A stretch of DNA of 64,000 bases from Beroe forskalii (lineage: Eukaryota > Ctenophora > Nuda > Beroida > Beroidae). Made by a program: the position numbers and the translations under genes. Location of the stretch: the NCBI GenBank assembly GCA_011033025.1, contig WFMF01000258.1:62001-126000 (forward strand). Direction: 5' to 3'. Below, one piece after another: positions 1 to 12,348 of the stretch (positions within the stretch are counted from its first letter, which is position 1; each line of letters begins with the position of its first letter). The notes below the pieces were generated by a model. That model saw only the letters and a program-made list of their open reading frames with translations, was not told where the DNA came from and did no database searches.

Positions 1-41
1 TCTGAAGCGTTAGAAATCATGAGGAATACCACGGAAATTTA

Positions 42-147
42 CGGTTGCAGTTTTCGCTTCCTTTGTGTGCGCGGCGTATAGACATGTGAATAACAAGTCT
101 GTACGCCGCGCACAAAAAAGACGCGCAAACTGCAGTTCGAACTACCC
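42..147. mobile_element. Short foldback (MITE-like) element
   Basis: The words TGTGTGCGCGGCGTATAGAC and GTCTGTACGCCGCGCACA face each other across about 16 bases, and the outer flanks (GTTGCAGTTTTCGCTTCCTT and GACGCGCAAACTGCAG) are also partly complementary. A related hairpin with the same outer words (CAGTTCGAACTGC, GCGCGTCTTTTGTG) lies at 10745-10855, and a half copy at about 9075-9115. It holds no gene. Confidence 0.6.
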
Positions 148-600
148 CTGCTACTGGAGAAAAAGATGAAATTTACTTTGGGCAAACAATTACCGTTGTG
201 TCTCGACCTTACGCCACGTTTGAGTGCTTTTTTTAATGCGTGTTGCATTGAAAGTACTTAGCGCGCTGTCACGCGCAGCGAAAAAGCACCCAGGCGCGGC
301 GTAATACGCTGTGCTTGAAAAATCGAGACACCTGGGTTATACAATCACTAATTCTCCTCCTCACCTCTTTAGCGCGGTGTATTTCTCTGTAGATGGGTAT
401 TTGCCGCTGAGCGTGTTCGCTGGCGGTGATGTCGGCCGCAGGAAGACGCGGGGATCTGCCTCGCGAGGAGGAACTGCCGCGGACCTGGGATATTGTAACT
501 CTAAGCCGATTTGAGTAATCTACTGCTTGATATTACCAGAATTTCATTTGAAAATTATCTACAGAAGGGATGGTACGTAGCGCGTAGGCAGGTAAAATAA

Positions 601-3600
601 TTATGAACACAATAAGCGGAAAAATGAAATAATCATTAGCTTGCGTTCAAGCGTTTTGAAAACAACTCGTTCAGCTCGCATATCACGGACGTTTTTGCTG
701 TGTCTGCTGTTAGCCTTGAGGCAGTAGTGAGCGTTGATACTGACACTGATAAGTGATACAGAGAGCAGCACAATTACAACTCCTAACATCGCTATCTCCC
801 TGAAAGGAGCAACGATTACAATTCTTTTACTTAACCGTGGTGTCTTGAATTTTTGAGTCGCTGCATACAACGGCGCGTTTGGGTACTTTTTGTGCCGCGT
901 GATAGCGCGCAAATGTGTCTTTGAAAGAAAGTTCATTTGCGCGCTGGCCTGCGTCGCAAAAAGTACCCAGGCACGTCGATACACCAGGTTAACATTGCTA
1001 TCTCACCGAAAGGGATATTAGGGATCATTCACATATGACACAGGAGTTATAATCGACCGAGTTCGAGATTTCGAACCGAATTTCCATCAATAGCACAATT
1101 CCTTCACAATGAAGTGGTGAAGGCACCCACCTGGTGGAGACTCCGTGAAAGAAGTGGGCTGTTCCCCGGTACACGGCACAGATCCGTCCCTGCCAGTCCT
1201 CACTGCACAGACATTCTCCTGGTTGAAAGGTGGGAAATTAGTCCAAACTCATGTGTGGGGCAAATCGATAAAACGCGTAAATGTACTGTACTTTCGACAG
1301 ATATCATAGGAGTAAAATGCGCGTCTTCATCAATCCCAAGGATGCACATTTTACTTTTTGGTAAAAAAGCACATCGCGCGGCGTAATACTCCGCGCATCA
1401 TCTCAGAAACAACATTCTCCTGTTGAGGGGTCACAAGACCCGTGGTCAGAGCAGTTGTCGCAGGTCTGGTTACACCCGACCCCCCACGTCCGGTCTGAAC
1501 ATCTCACGTCACACGCATCACCTGAAAAAATCCAGTAATTACTCATTTGAAAAGTGATTAAACGCCTCGCGCGAGAAATAGGCGGGCAGGATGACGTCAT
1601 TATCATAGCTCAATGTAGTGAGTTGATGACGTTGAACCGCCTATTTCTCTAACACGTCGTTTAGAGTCGGGTTAGTCACGTGACACAAAACTTTTAACTG
1701 ACCAGGGCAGTAACTGAAAAACTTACAGTTTCTGCCTCAGGTCAGTTCACAGTTTTTAAATCACGTGACCAAGTCAGCAGAACTTAAATGCGACAAGTTG
1801 AATTGCAAATACATGATCCAGGAAATAGGTGTGAAGTGTGCATTTTGCTCCGAATGGGGGCTGTCCCCGGCCCTTGCAAGAAACAAACAAACAAACAATC
1901 GTTGCTTACCCTGCCAGCCAGGCTCGCAGCTGCATTCTCCACTAACGAAATGGCACGTGCCATGCGCGCACTGACACGTGTTGGAACATTGGTTGCCATA
2001 GAAACCGTCAGGACACTGCACGTTACAGGAGCCTCCCACCCAGCCTGCCTCACAAACACATCCCTCTGAAAGGGGGATTGGTTAGGACTACTTTATCAGA
2101 AAAAAGGGGATCACGGTGACATGTCGAACTCATAGTCCTACGTGCGCGCCTTTTGCATGTGTTGCATAATCGTGCGCGGCCCACTTCCTGTTATTGACAG
2201 ATACTGAGTTACGCACGGTCACACAGCGGAAGAAAAAATCCTCGCAAGTAGGAGTTCGACGTATCCCTGTTAAATCCGATTCAACCAATAATCGCCGCTC
2301 TATCACTAATATCTTCACTCACCCTCTGTACACTCTCCATTGCCCGTACAGTTGTTGGGACACCCACTCTGGTCCACGTGTTGGTCGCACTCTGCGCCGC
2401 TGTACCCAGGGTTGCACGTGCACAGGTTGTTGATGCACGTGCCGTGCGGGCCGCAGTTACACGGCGCGTGCACACACAGCACGGCGGACACTGCACGCTC
2501 ACATCGGTACTCAGTTTCAACCGGACTGCAGAGAAAGGTATTTTATCATCCAAGATCATTTTGCTGCCATATCAAATTGTCCTTAAACCCGCTCTCAAAA
2601 TGAGGTGACAAAGATCTCTCCATCAAAATTTGTAAGCACCCTACGAGATTCCCATACTTTAGGATACAGCGTTTAATAATACTGACCAGTGAGCGGAAGG
2701 GTAGTTGATGAGTGTATCCTGGTACACAACAGTGCTACTGCTCCCTCCGTCCAGGTTGATAGCATTCACTAACCCGTGCTGTACGAGCAGAGTAGCGAAC
2801 TCGTAGAGATTGAGCCTGCGTGAGATGTAACGCGTGAGAATGAGCCTGCGTGAGATGTGATGCGTGGTTATGGGTGCGTCATGAAGAGAAACGAGTGCTA
2901 CCCATATATAAACGCGTAAAATTGCTGTACTTTTGATAGAAATTCTATGAGAAGCAAATTCTATGGAATAGAATCGCACAAAATCGCACTTTAATCGCGA
3001 AGGCGATGTCGCTCACCCTCTAGCGAAGCTCTTTCCCTCGACATGGACCAGCCTGACGTTCCCCTCTGCGTCGTGTCCTATTGCTGTGCGGGCTGAAAGT
3101 ACTGAGACGAACGTGTTCATGTTCCCAGTGGTCTGCATGTCCTTACACTCCATCGCCATCGACTCAGACACGTAGCTCTGAGGAGAATTGGGCGTGAAAG
3201 GTTCAGAGTGGATGCGAGAATTGAGAAATTCGACAGAAATAAACGAGAAATGATAAAACGATAATTCATTGCCAGTCATAATTGTTATTCATCCAGTCCT
3301 ATAATCAAGTTTAATGCCAGTGTTGTTTCTTACTAAATATTCATTGCCGTTCAAGAAGAAACGTAACAAGGCTCTGGAGTGGAATTATCAAAAAATAATT
3401 ACTTCTCCGTTTCTGACGAGCCATATGATGCCCTGCACGAGGTTAACCCACTCCAGGGATGTGACATGATCCTCCGTCAGGAACCCAGTCACCAGGGTCC
3501 CGTTACGTAGAATCCCGAAGTTAGGGTTCATTATCCCGGCACCTGCAAACAGACACCTTTTTGCTCACATGTTCAAGGGATGGTTTGAAATTGCTTAAAG

Positions 3601-4600
3601 CCACAGTTCTTAAGGCCTTGAATTTGTACGCACCGTTTACAGCTAGGCGCCCGTCACTCCACATGTTTCCGAGACAGTTTCCGTTGTGGGTATCAAAGAA
3701 TCCGGCGTTACTCGCGTAGATACAGTTGTGCGCTGCCCCCGTCTCACTCACAACACGTTGTGGAGTCCTACTCGTTAGACAGGAGCCTGAGGAGGACAAG
3801 GTTAACGCACTAATGTAGTATGTACGCACATTGATCGATCGATAAAAACGCGTAAAATTCGATAAAAAATGATTGGAATTAAATTGCGCGCCTTTATCAA
3901 TCCCTTCATCGTTCGATGCATCATGTGCGATGTGCACACGTAATCAGTAAGGGTTATAGACGTTTCACATAATTCCTAGCCATATTTTCAAATAGTTGGT
4001 CACTTTCGATATGTGGTCATATGAGGAGAAAGTAATCAAATTACCAAATTGTTCCAAAATGAAAGCTAATTTGCTTTAAAACGTACCCTCGTCACCAGGT
4101 TCGTAGACGGAGAAAGAGTCCCGAGGGTTGGGCACCACTGCCACGTGACCGTATGCAAAGCGTTTGGGGCTCGAAAGAGGCACGTCGTCTGTGAAGGGTT
4201 TAACTTGGGGAGGGTCGGTCTGGCTGTTCTGCTGTGCTACCTGACCAGGAAATCATGTTTATGTAATTATATTTTTCAATACTTTTACAGGAGTTGGTAG
4301 AGAGAAACACAGTCGCCGATCCAAATTTCAAGAACTGGTTAACCTGAATTCAAAATCTCAACTTGAAAACTACAACCAGTTGATAACAAGACGTTAATGA
4401 ACAAGCAGTTAATAGAACCCTCAGTCCCTCACCTCGAACATCTCCTCTCTCCCCTGAGTCTCATGACACTCCCTGACCTCCCGATGAGACCTGGGCGAGC
4501 CATGGGCGGAGTCAGGGTAGGGGTAGAGCTCCGAGGCAAGGAGACACCCTGTGTACCAAGCTGCGATGAAGAGTGCTGTCAAGGAAACATGGCTACTCAT
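601..4600 (-). CDS. NAGPA: NAGPA-like phosphodiester alpha-GlcNAcase (mannose-6-phosphate uncovering enzyme) with EGF repeats, multi-exon
   Basis: The family removes the GlcNAc cap from lysosomal enzymes in the Golgi to expose mannose-6-phosphate. Exons in phase: 4600-4433 (start ATG, hydrophobic signal peptide of about 23 residues), 4240-4087, 3786-3634, 3542-3403, 3177-3017, 2815-2687, 2525-2323, 2065-1910 and 1521-1403, about 460 aa. Recognisable family blocks are SNAGFFDTHNGNCLGNMWSD (exon 3), ARTAIGHD (exon 5) and VNAINLDGGSS (exon 6). Exons 7-9 are cysteine-rich EGF-like modules. Exon 9 runs into a TGA after Glu-Cys-Cys-Phe. Two further segments, 1218-1131 (EGF-like, CSEDWQGRIC) and about 796-601 (hydrophobic run GVVIVLLSVSLISVSI then a basic tail), join each other in phase and resemble the membrane anchor and cytoplasmic tail of the family, but I see no canonical donor linking exon 9 to them. 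Identity is confident; the C-terminus is not settled. Confidence 0.85.
845..985. mobile_element. Short foldback element of the 'AAAAAGTAC...GCGC' family
   Basis: GGGTACTTTTTGTGCCGCG on the left and CGTCGCAAAAAGTACCC on the right are inverted copies, with a second inner pair (GCGCGCAAATG and CATTTGCGCGC). Similar words recur at 275-310, 1355-1395, 41540-41600, 46935-46990 and 53935-53990. It lies within the 3' part of the NAGPA-like gene and carries no open frame of its own. Confidence 0.55.
1553..1772. mobile_element. Two adjacent foldback elements in a NAGPA intron
   Basis: The first (about 1558-1668) has GAGAAATAGGCGG facing CCGCCTATTTCTC. The second (about 1676-1770) has GTCACGTGACACAAAACTTT facing AAATCACGTGAC, with the inner pair AACTGACC and GGTCAGTT. 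Both lie between exons 8 and 9 of the NAGPA-like gene. No coding potential was seen. Confidence 0.55.
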
Positions 4601-5460
4601 CTAACATAGCCCTGCCAAGTGTTACATCCTACATCTAACTGGAGTAGGGGTTACATTCTGAGGGTTGCGCTGAGGTTGGGGTTACATCCTACATCTAACT
4701 GAAGTAGGGGTTATAATCTGGGGTCATACTGGAGAAGGAGTTATAATCTGGAGCAGGGATTACATTATGATGGTTTAACTTATTTCAATGTTGATTAAGG
4801 GACAATGGTGCTGATTATAGAAACGGAGCATGGATTCCAAGGATAAAAAGGATAAAGCTAAAGAGCAGCTTTTGGAGCCCAGCAAAGTTCAACGAAACTG
4901 TTTCGAGGGACAAAACCAGCTATTCACATCGTACGGATGGATTGGATTTTAGGGAGAAAATTAGCTTTTCAAGCCCTAATAATAATGAACTCTTGAAGGA
5001 GAAATAGCATCAACAGACGCCAACAGTTAATGTTGGACAATGTAAAATGTGTTCTAACGGCTGCTGCTGTGTCAAAAAGCACTATTTTCTCCTAAAAACT
5101 CACCAGAAAACACCTGGAAAACAAAGAAAAGTGGAAAACAAAGCCTTCACACTTCACCGTGGTACCAGGTGGTTTCACACTTTGACCATATTAAGCAGTG
5201 ACCCGCAGTAACCAGCTAGAGAACTGTGTACTTACGTGGAGCGGAGAGGCTGGCAATATGACATTTGGCTATGTGGCAGAATTCAACATGACGTGTCATA
5301 TACGGTATGAACAAAATTCATCAAAAATCAGGTGTTTTGAATTGGGCAATCAAACGACAGTATAAAACTAACCCACAAAATTTAAACTAAACAATTTAAC
5401 ACATAAAATGATCCTAAAGGGCCACACTTCGTCTGGTAACCATCAGCTCCTCCGACAGTT
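4601..5460. other. Intergenic stretch between NAGPA-like gene and NDK
   Basis: No convincing coding region. Positions 4620-4760 hold a few imperfect copies of a word ending GTAGGGGTTACATC / TATAATCTGG. The rest is unremarkable AT-rich sequence that probably includes the upstream region of the NAGPA-like gene. Confidence 0.5.
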
Positions 5461-5461
5461 G

Positions 5462-5590
5462 CACGTGCCTTTGATAGCCACGTGACCAGTAGCAGCTCTT
5501 CAGGATCTGTCACGTGAGCCACGTGCAGTGAGCCGCGCACCCACGTGCAGTGAGCCGCGCACCCACGTGCACTGAGCCGCGCAGTGCACC
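5462..5590. repeat. CACGTG (E-box) cluster with a 22-bp tandem repeat
   Basis: CACGTG starts at 5462, 5479, 5511, 5520, 5542 and 5564, so there are six copies in about 110 bases. The last three are in a 22-bp tandem repeat (CACGTGCAGTGAGCCGCGCA). It lies just 3' of the stop codon of the NDK gene, which reads on the minus strand. CACGTG is the classic bHLH (Myc/Max, USF, CLOCK) site; a function here is only a possibility. Confidence 0.6.
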
Positions 5591-5593
5591 TCT

Positions 5594-6386
5594 CTATTCG
5601 TAGATGTGCGTGTCGAGAGTGTGAGAGTAGTTGTTCTGGAGCTCGCTCGTCTCGAACCACAGCGCGATTTCCTTTTCTGCGCTCTCGACGGAGTCGCTGC
5701 CGTGGCAGATGTTGCGGCCCATGTCGATGCAGAAGTCGCCCCTGATGCTGCCGGGGAGGGAGGAGAGGGGGTTGGTCTCACCCAACATGCGGCGTCCTGA
5801 AAGGAGAGAATTATAGTAAAAAACATTCGGAGTCCTGGCAGCAAACAAAGAGATGTAACAATTATTGCACTCATCAATAACATCATCAAATATAGCTCAA
5901 GGTCAAAGCGTATGGAAGTGCAAAAAGAAATCGTGGCCTAAAACCCCATAACATCAAATAACTGAAATCTCACCTTGCTTGACAGCATCAAGGCCCTGCC
6001 AGACCATGCACACAACAGGTCCACTAGCCATGAACTCTACCAGTCCTCCGAAGAAAGGCTTTGACTTGAGGTCACCGTAGTGCTCCTCAAGCAGCTCCTT
6101 GGGGGCGGTCTTCATCTTCATGGCAACCAGCTGGTACCCTCGCTTCTCAAACCTGGCGATAGAACCATATGGTCAGGTTTAGGTAGGTTGATCAACTTCA
6201 GCGTGTATTTAAACTGCCCGCAAAAAGACGTTTCTGGTCAGAGTGACATCTAGTAGTAACACAAGTAGTACAAGTCCAAGGGTACAAGAAGTTGGTCTCA
6301 AACCTGGCGATGATGTCTCCGACCAAGCCCCTCTGAACACCGTCAGGCTTGATCATGATGTAGGTTCGTTCTGTCTTGGAGGGCAT
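5594..6386 (-). CDS. Nucleoside diphosphate kinase (NME1/2 type)
   Basis: It transfers the gamma phosphate between nucleoside di- and triphosphates through a phospho-histidine. There are three coding exons, 6386-6304, 6152-5974 and 5796-5594, all joined by GT-AG in phase, giving about 154 aa, the usual size of group I NDKs. The start [20 protein letters not shown] is the canonical N-terminus. [20 protein letters not shown] follows in exon 2, and the catalytic [16 protein letters not shown] block with its active His is in exon 3. The chain ends in HIYE. The exon 1/intron border is unusual in that the first intron's start (GTTTGAG) repeats the start of exon 2 (GTTTGAG after CGCCAG), so the splice position was chosen by phase and homology. 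It looks functional. Confidence 0.93.
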
Positions 6387-6773
6387 TTTATGGGCTAGCT
6401 AGACGGTAAGAAAAGTTTCAGCTTATATATTAGCTAGATAATAATTATTTAAGCTAGAGGGTTAGTAAAGTGTGAGTCATCATCAGCTTAATTATCTAAG
6501 TGGAGGGGGGGTGGGGGGGGGACAAATATCAATTCTAGAGACATTTCGGCTTTCTTTGATATGTGGGTAGCCTAAAATAACGTTGCCCCCTAAGTAAAAA
6601 GTTTACGGAATGCTTACATTTGGATTGATAGCATTTTGCATGATATTAAATATTCCTCATTCAACTAAAAATTATATAGATATTTCAGAACTAGCTGAAT
6701 CATAATCAACACCCAGAAAACAATGAAACGCGTGTCACATTTCCACATTATAAATAAAAACCACACGAATGAC

Positions 6774-8191
<1,418 letters not shown>

Positions 8192-11100
8192 TTAGTCTGT
8201 CATGATCTGTGAAGAAGCAACCAGTTTCTCTTTATCTTGAGCATTCATCTGCAAAAATACTATAATGAAACAAAATAGCATAGGCGTACTTCAATTTCCA
8301 GGATGACACCGTTTGGAGACAACTGCATTTTTGAGAAAAATGCAAATCCCTCGCACGATTCCCACGATTCGTTCAAAGTGAGATGTAAAGGACAGAAAGG
8401 TATTAACAAGGGATATGAAGAGTACTAACCGTGCGGCGGGATCGTATCCGGTCACACTTGGGGCAGGTGTCCGTGTAGCAAGCCTTGTGGAAACACGTCC
8501 TGCACATCTGACACTGCACTGCGGTGTCCAGCTGGAACGGATAGATGATCTCCTCCTGCAGGGGATGGGAATAATGTGCGAGATGCAAGGATTTTAATAA
8601 ACGAAATGCGAGGACTTAAATAAACGAAATGCGAGATTTTAATAAACGAAATGCGAGGACTTTAATAAACGAAATGCGAGGACTTTAATAAACGAAATGC
8701 GAGGACTTTAATAAACGAAATGTCACGATTTTAAAAAACGAAATGCGAGGATTAAAAAAGGAGGCGTTGACGGAGCAGTCAATGACCGAGAATCGAGTGT
8801 GGTGACCAAATGCTCAGCTGTTTATGTTTGAAAATAGAACATGCAAATGTCGAGAAAATCTTAGTAATTTCATCGGCCCATATACCTTAGCACACAGTTC
8901 GCAGATAAAGCCCTTGCCCCTACACAGTCCGCAGTTATCAACGTGCTGTAACCAACTCGTCACCATCTCCTTCATCTCCTCTATCAGAGTTCTCTCTTTC
9001 ACTGACAGCAGATCCTAACCCGAGAAATGGAATTATGTCGCAGTTTGTTTGCAAACGTAGACAATGTATGTTATTTATGTCTGTACGCCGCACACACAAA
9101 ACTGCAGTTCGAACTCTCACCGTAAGGAAGATTTTAGAGATAAAAGCAGAAATGTATGGATGATTCATGATAGAATTTGCATACAAATGTATAGAATGAA
9201 AAATGTACAAGTGTATGAAAGCATATCATATCAAGCACAATGTGTACAGCATGCAGCAGAAAACAAAGTATCACCTCCAGCGAATAGAGTTGAGGTTCGT
9301 TGATAACGTGGGATTTCATTGACAAGTTTTCAAGAAGGTCTTTACCGTTTCTACACGCTCTGAATAGATAATACATGCGTTCAAAGAAGGAACTCAGACG
9401 GCGAGGGAAGGAACCATCACTCATCAAATAGACGCACACATTCGAAAGGCAATTGAGAGTGATGCTTCCATTGTTAGGAATGATAATCGTGAAACAATTC
9501 ATCAGAAAAAGCCGAGTGCAATAACTTAATGACGCCATTTGTCATACTGACAAGGGCAAGACAAATAATAACAAACCTAAAAGTACCTTCAAAATGGGCT
9601 AATGACGCCGAATCGTATACATTTCAGTCACATATTTATTCGGTGATAAATTCTACGCGGCCACGAGAGTACAAATACACTGAGTTAAAAGACAGAGTGA
9701 AATAACTCATGTGTTCGGATCGCTCGATTGACGGAATGCCCGATAAAGACGAGCAAATTTCCTGTTCACAAGTCTATATAAATTCCGTCAAAAGCAAGTA
9801 ATTTTGTGCGTCTTCATCGAGCTCTCTGTCAATCGAGCGATCTGCAACCACTTAATACGCCGCGGTAAGTAAGAATGGGTAATTCCGCCCTACCTGAGGT
9901 ACTCGTTGAGGAAGTAGAGCTGGTAACGGAGCGCCCGGGCCACCTTCATCTCCGACACCGTCTTGTACAGGTTGTGGTTTATGTCCTGGATACAATACCT
10001 GCCGGGGTGATGGTGAGGGGGACTGGGAATCACTCCGCATTATTCATTAATAAGGTCCGCATTAATGTGAAATGAGATCTTTTGTCATTGCCCAAAGATG
10101 GCATAATTCTTATAAAACAGCACCACTCAATAATGAAGAACACCGAAATCGGACGATATAGCTCAAACACAAATGCAATACTTTTGAAGAGAAAGCAAGC
10201 GGTGCCGACAGCGAATTTAAGATTCAATCAAGAATAAAATATCACTAACAGCAGCTACCTACAGTGGTTCAGAGAACATTCGGCTGAGGAGATCGTCTGC
10301 AAAGTTACTGACTCTTTGTTTCCTGAAGTCCCACTTGTGTAAAATGCGAGAGGGAATGTACGCCATTTTCTCGTGGTGACACGAGTGACAGAAGTACTTG
10401 CCTGAAAGATTGGAGGTAAGCTGAAGAGTGACAGAAAGATGGGTTGTAAATCATGGAGATCTGGGTTAAATAAAATTCGTAATTGATCATTAAATTTAAG
10501 ATTATAGAAAAATCCTCATAATAATTACGAATAAATTCACTTAGATCTTACCCAAGTATGCACAGTATCTGAACCAGCTGGCCAGAGTGGTGTCTATCTT
10601 CATTCCGCATCCAGCACACCTGTACCCGCAGCGAGCCAGAACCGACTGAAAAAGTGGGGATTGAGAAATTTCCTTGGAGCATATTATATTCTGAATGAAG
10701 CACTTGAGTTATTGGTTAGGTGAAAATTAGAAGAGGTTTTAGAGTCACGGTGACAGTTCGAACTGCGATTTGCGCGTCTTTTGTGTTCGCGGCTGAAGTT
10801 TGCTATACGCCAAGCACACAAAAGACGCGCTAATTGCAGGTCAAACTGCCCCTGTATTTCACCTAAATATTCCCATATCTCACCTTTCTGGTGGCATGCG
10901 GGTGCATGTTGTAGATAATCTGAGCCCTGGGAGGTGCCCAGTCCTTGGTTCCTCGCATTCTGATGGTGGAGGGTAGGGTCACGTCCGAGAGAGCTCGGTG
11001 AGGCAAAGAGTCGTGAGATTCGTGTCGAGACTTACCAGAGACAAGCCAGTCAAGCTCAGCACTTTCCTGCAACGGAGAAAGCGCGTCACGTTTGTAAACT

Positions 11101-12060
11101 AGGTAAACAAGTAGGCAAAACAGTGGTAAACGTCTATAAAAGTAGGTAAACAAATGACAAGTTACTTCTCTAGATATAGGCAAACGATAACCATGAAAAT
11201 ATATTCGTCTTAAAATGGCCCGCATAAGAAGAGCTGAAAGTACATGCAAATAACCCCAAGTACCTCTGGCGAAAATCGGAGCGTCTTGAAGAGCTGTCGT
11301 GCAATAACATGAGGGCTGTTCTGATTACTTGTCTGATTCTCCGCGAAGCGCTCCAGAACGGTTGATATGGAGTAGTCACTGAGGGAGTTGACGGAGGGCG
11401 TGTCCGTGTCAACGACACTCACCCAGTCAGATAACTCGGTACTGCTGTCTCTGTGAAGGGTAGGAGGATTTAGAAAGGGTGTAGTGATAATATCTAATAA
11501 GCAGTGAAAGGGGCCAAGAGGCTAAAATTATTGAAATAAATGAATCAGTCGATGCTTTTACACAGTCAAATTAGTGACGGAAGTGAGCAAATTATAAACA
11601 CTGAATAAACTTGCTGAGAGGGATACTAAAAGAGGCACTAACCTACTGACGGGGACACACGCACTCTTCCTGACAATAGCAGGACTGATGGGAGATGAGG
11701 TGGTAGGAGTCGTGCAGCTGGTTTGAGCAGTGAGCGAGTAGGCGTAGTCTCTGATACTGTCTGATAGCGTGTCCTCTTCGTCGCTGTAGTGATCGTCCTT
11801 GTATCGGAGTTGCTGCAACGCACACATGATGGATTCTGCTACCTGGAAGGAAATAGTTTGAAATCCGAAATGACGATTCCTAAGGAAGTGAGTCGAAAAT
11901 TGAAATGATACGAGAAAGTTTGAAAAACAGGAGCTTTTTGTTGACAAATTTAAAAGAATTCTACCTCAAAATGTGCGTTTTCTCTCTCCAACGCCGAGAC
12001 AGCATCGCTACCCACTGATGTAATTGCTTGTAACCAAGTGGGTTCAGTGTCATTTTCCAT
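8192..12060 (-). CDS. Rubicon/Pacer family protein (RH domain), 11 coding exons
   Basis: Rubicon-family proteins bind Rab7 through a C-terminal zinc-binding RH domain and tune the class III PI3K/Beclin complex in autophagy and endosome maturation. Exons: 12060-11965 (ATG), 11842-11643, 11450-11264, 11066-10884, 10645-10552, 10401-10263, 9998-9894, 9359-9275, 9014-8886, 8555-8430 and 8248-8192, about 466 aa, all in phase. The RH region is clear: WAPPRAQIIYNMHPHATRK, GYRCAGCGMKID, KYFCHSCHHEKMAYIPSRIL, KWDFRKQRVSNFADDLLS, CGLCRGKGFICELC, IIYPFQLDTAVQCQMC and CFHKACYTDTCPKC. The N-terminal third is Ser/Thr-rich and acidic. I see no RUN domain, so the protein is closer in layout to Pacer (RUBCNL) than to full Rubicon, unless upstream exons exist. 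The last exon adds only about 18 residues. Confidence 0.88.
8590..8755. repeat. Minisatellite in Rubicon-like intron
   Basis: About seven units of roughly 23 bp built on TTTAATAAACGAAATGCGAG, between exons 10 and 9 of the Rubicon-like gene. Units differ by small deletions and one shifts to AAATGTCACGATTT. Confidence 0.85.
9718..9845. mobile_element. Foldback element with GATCGCTCGATTGAC ends
   Basis: GGATCGCTCGATTGACGGA at 9718 faces TGTCAATCGAGCGATC ending at about 9842, with the inner pair ATGCCCGATAAAGACG and CGTCTTCATCGAG. The word CAATCGAGCG recurs at 46136. It lies in an intron of the Rubicon-like gene. Confidence 0.5.
10745..10855. mobile_element. Foldback element, relative of the one at 42-147
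   Basis: GGTGACAGTTCGAACTGCGA / TTTGCGCGTCTTTTGTG on the left faces CACAAAAGACGCGC / TTGCAGGTCAAACTG on the right. It sits in the intron between exons 5 and 4 of the Rubicon-like gene and shares outer words with the element at the window start. Confidence 0.6.
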
Positions 12061-12348
12061 CACGTTTCATCCATTCTGAGGGGTTTTGAAATCATCAATG
12101 CGAAAAAACGTAAGATTCGTTGACGTAAAATCTACGAAAGTGTGAAATAATCGTACGTGCGCGCAAAATAGGTTACATTTTACGCAATACCGTACAATTC
12201 CAATAACGTTAAGCGCAAAATGAGAAGACCCTTTTTGACAAAATGGCAATAAATTTCAAGAATATGAATAAAAATTACAGATGAACTATACATAAATCTG
12301 AAATGAAATATTAACAATGAAATAGAATATAAAAAGCAGTAAATTCCA

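Noticed and set aside
311-514. 67-codon plus-strand frame
   Set aside because: No protein-like features; lies among foldback repeats.
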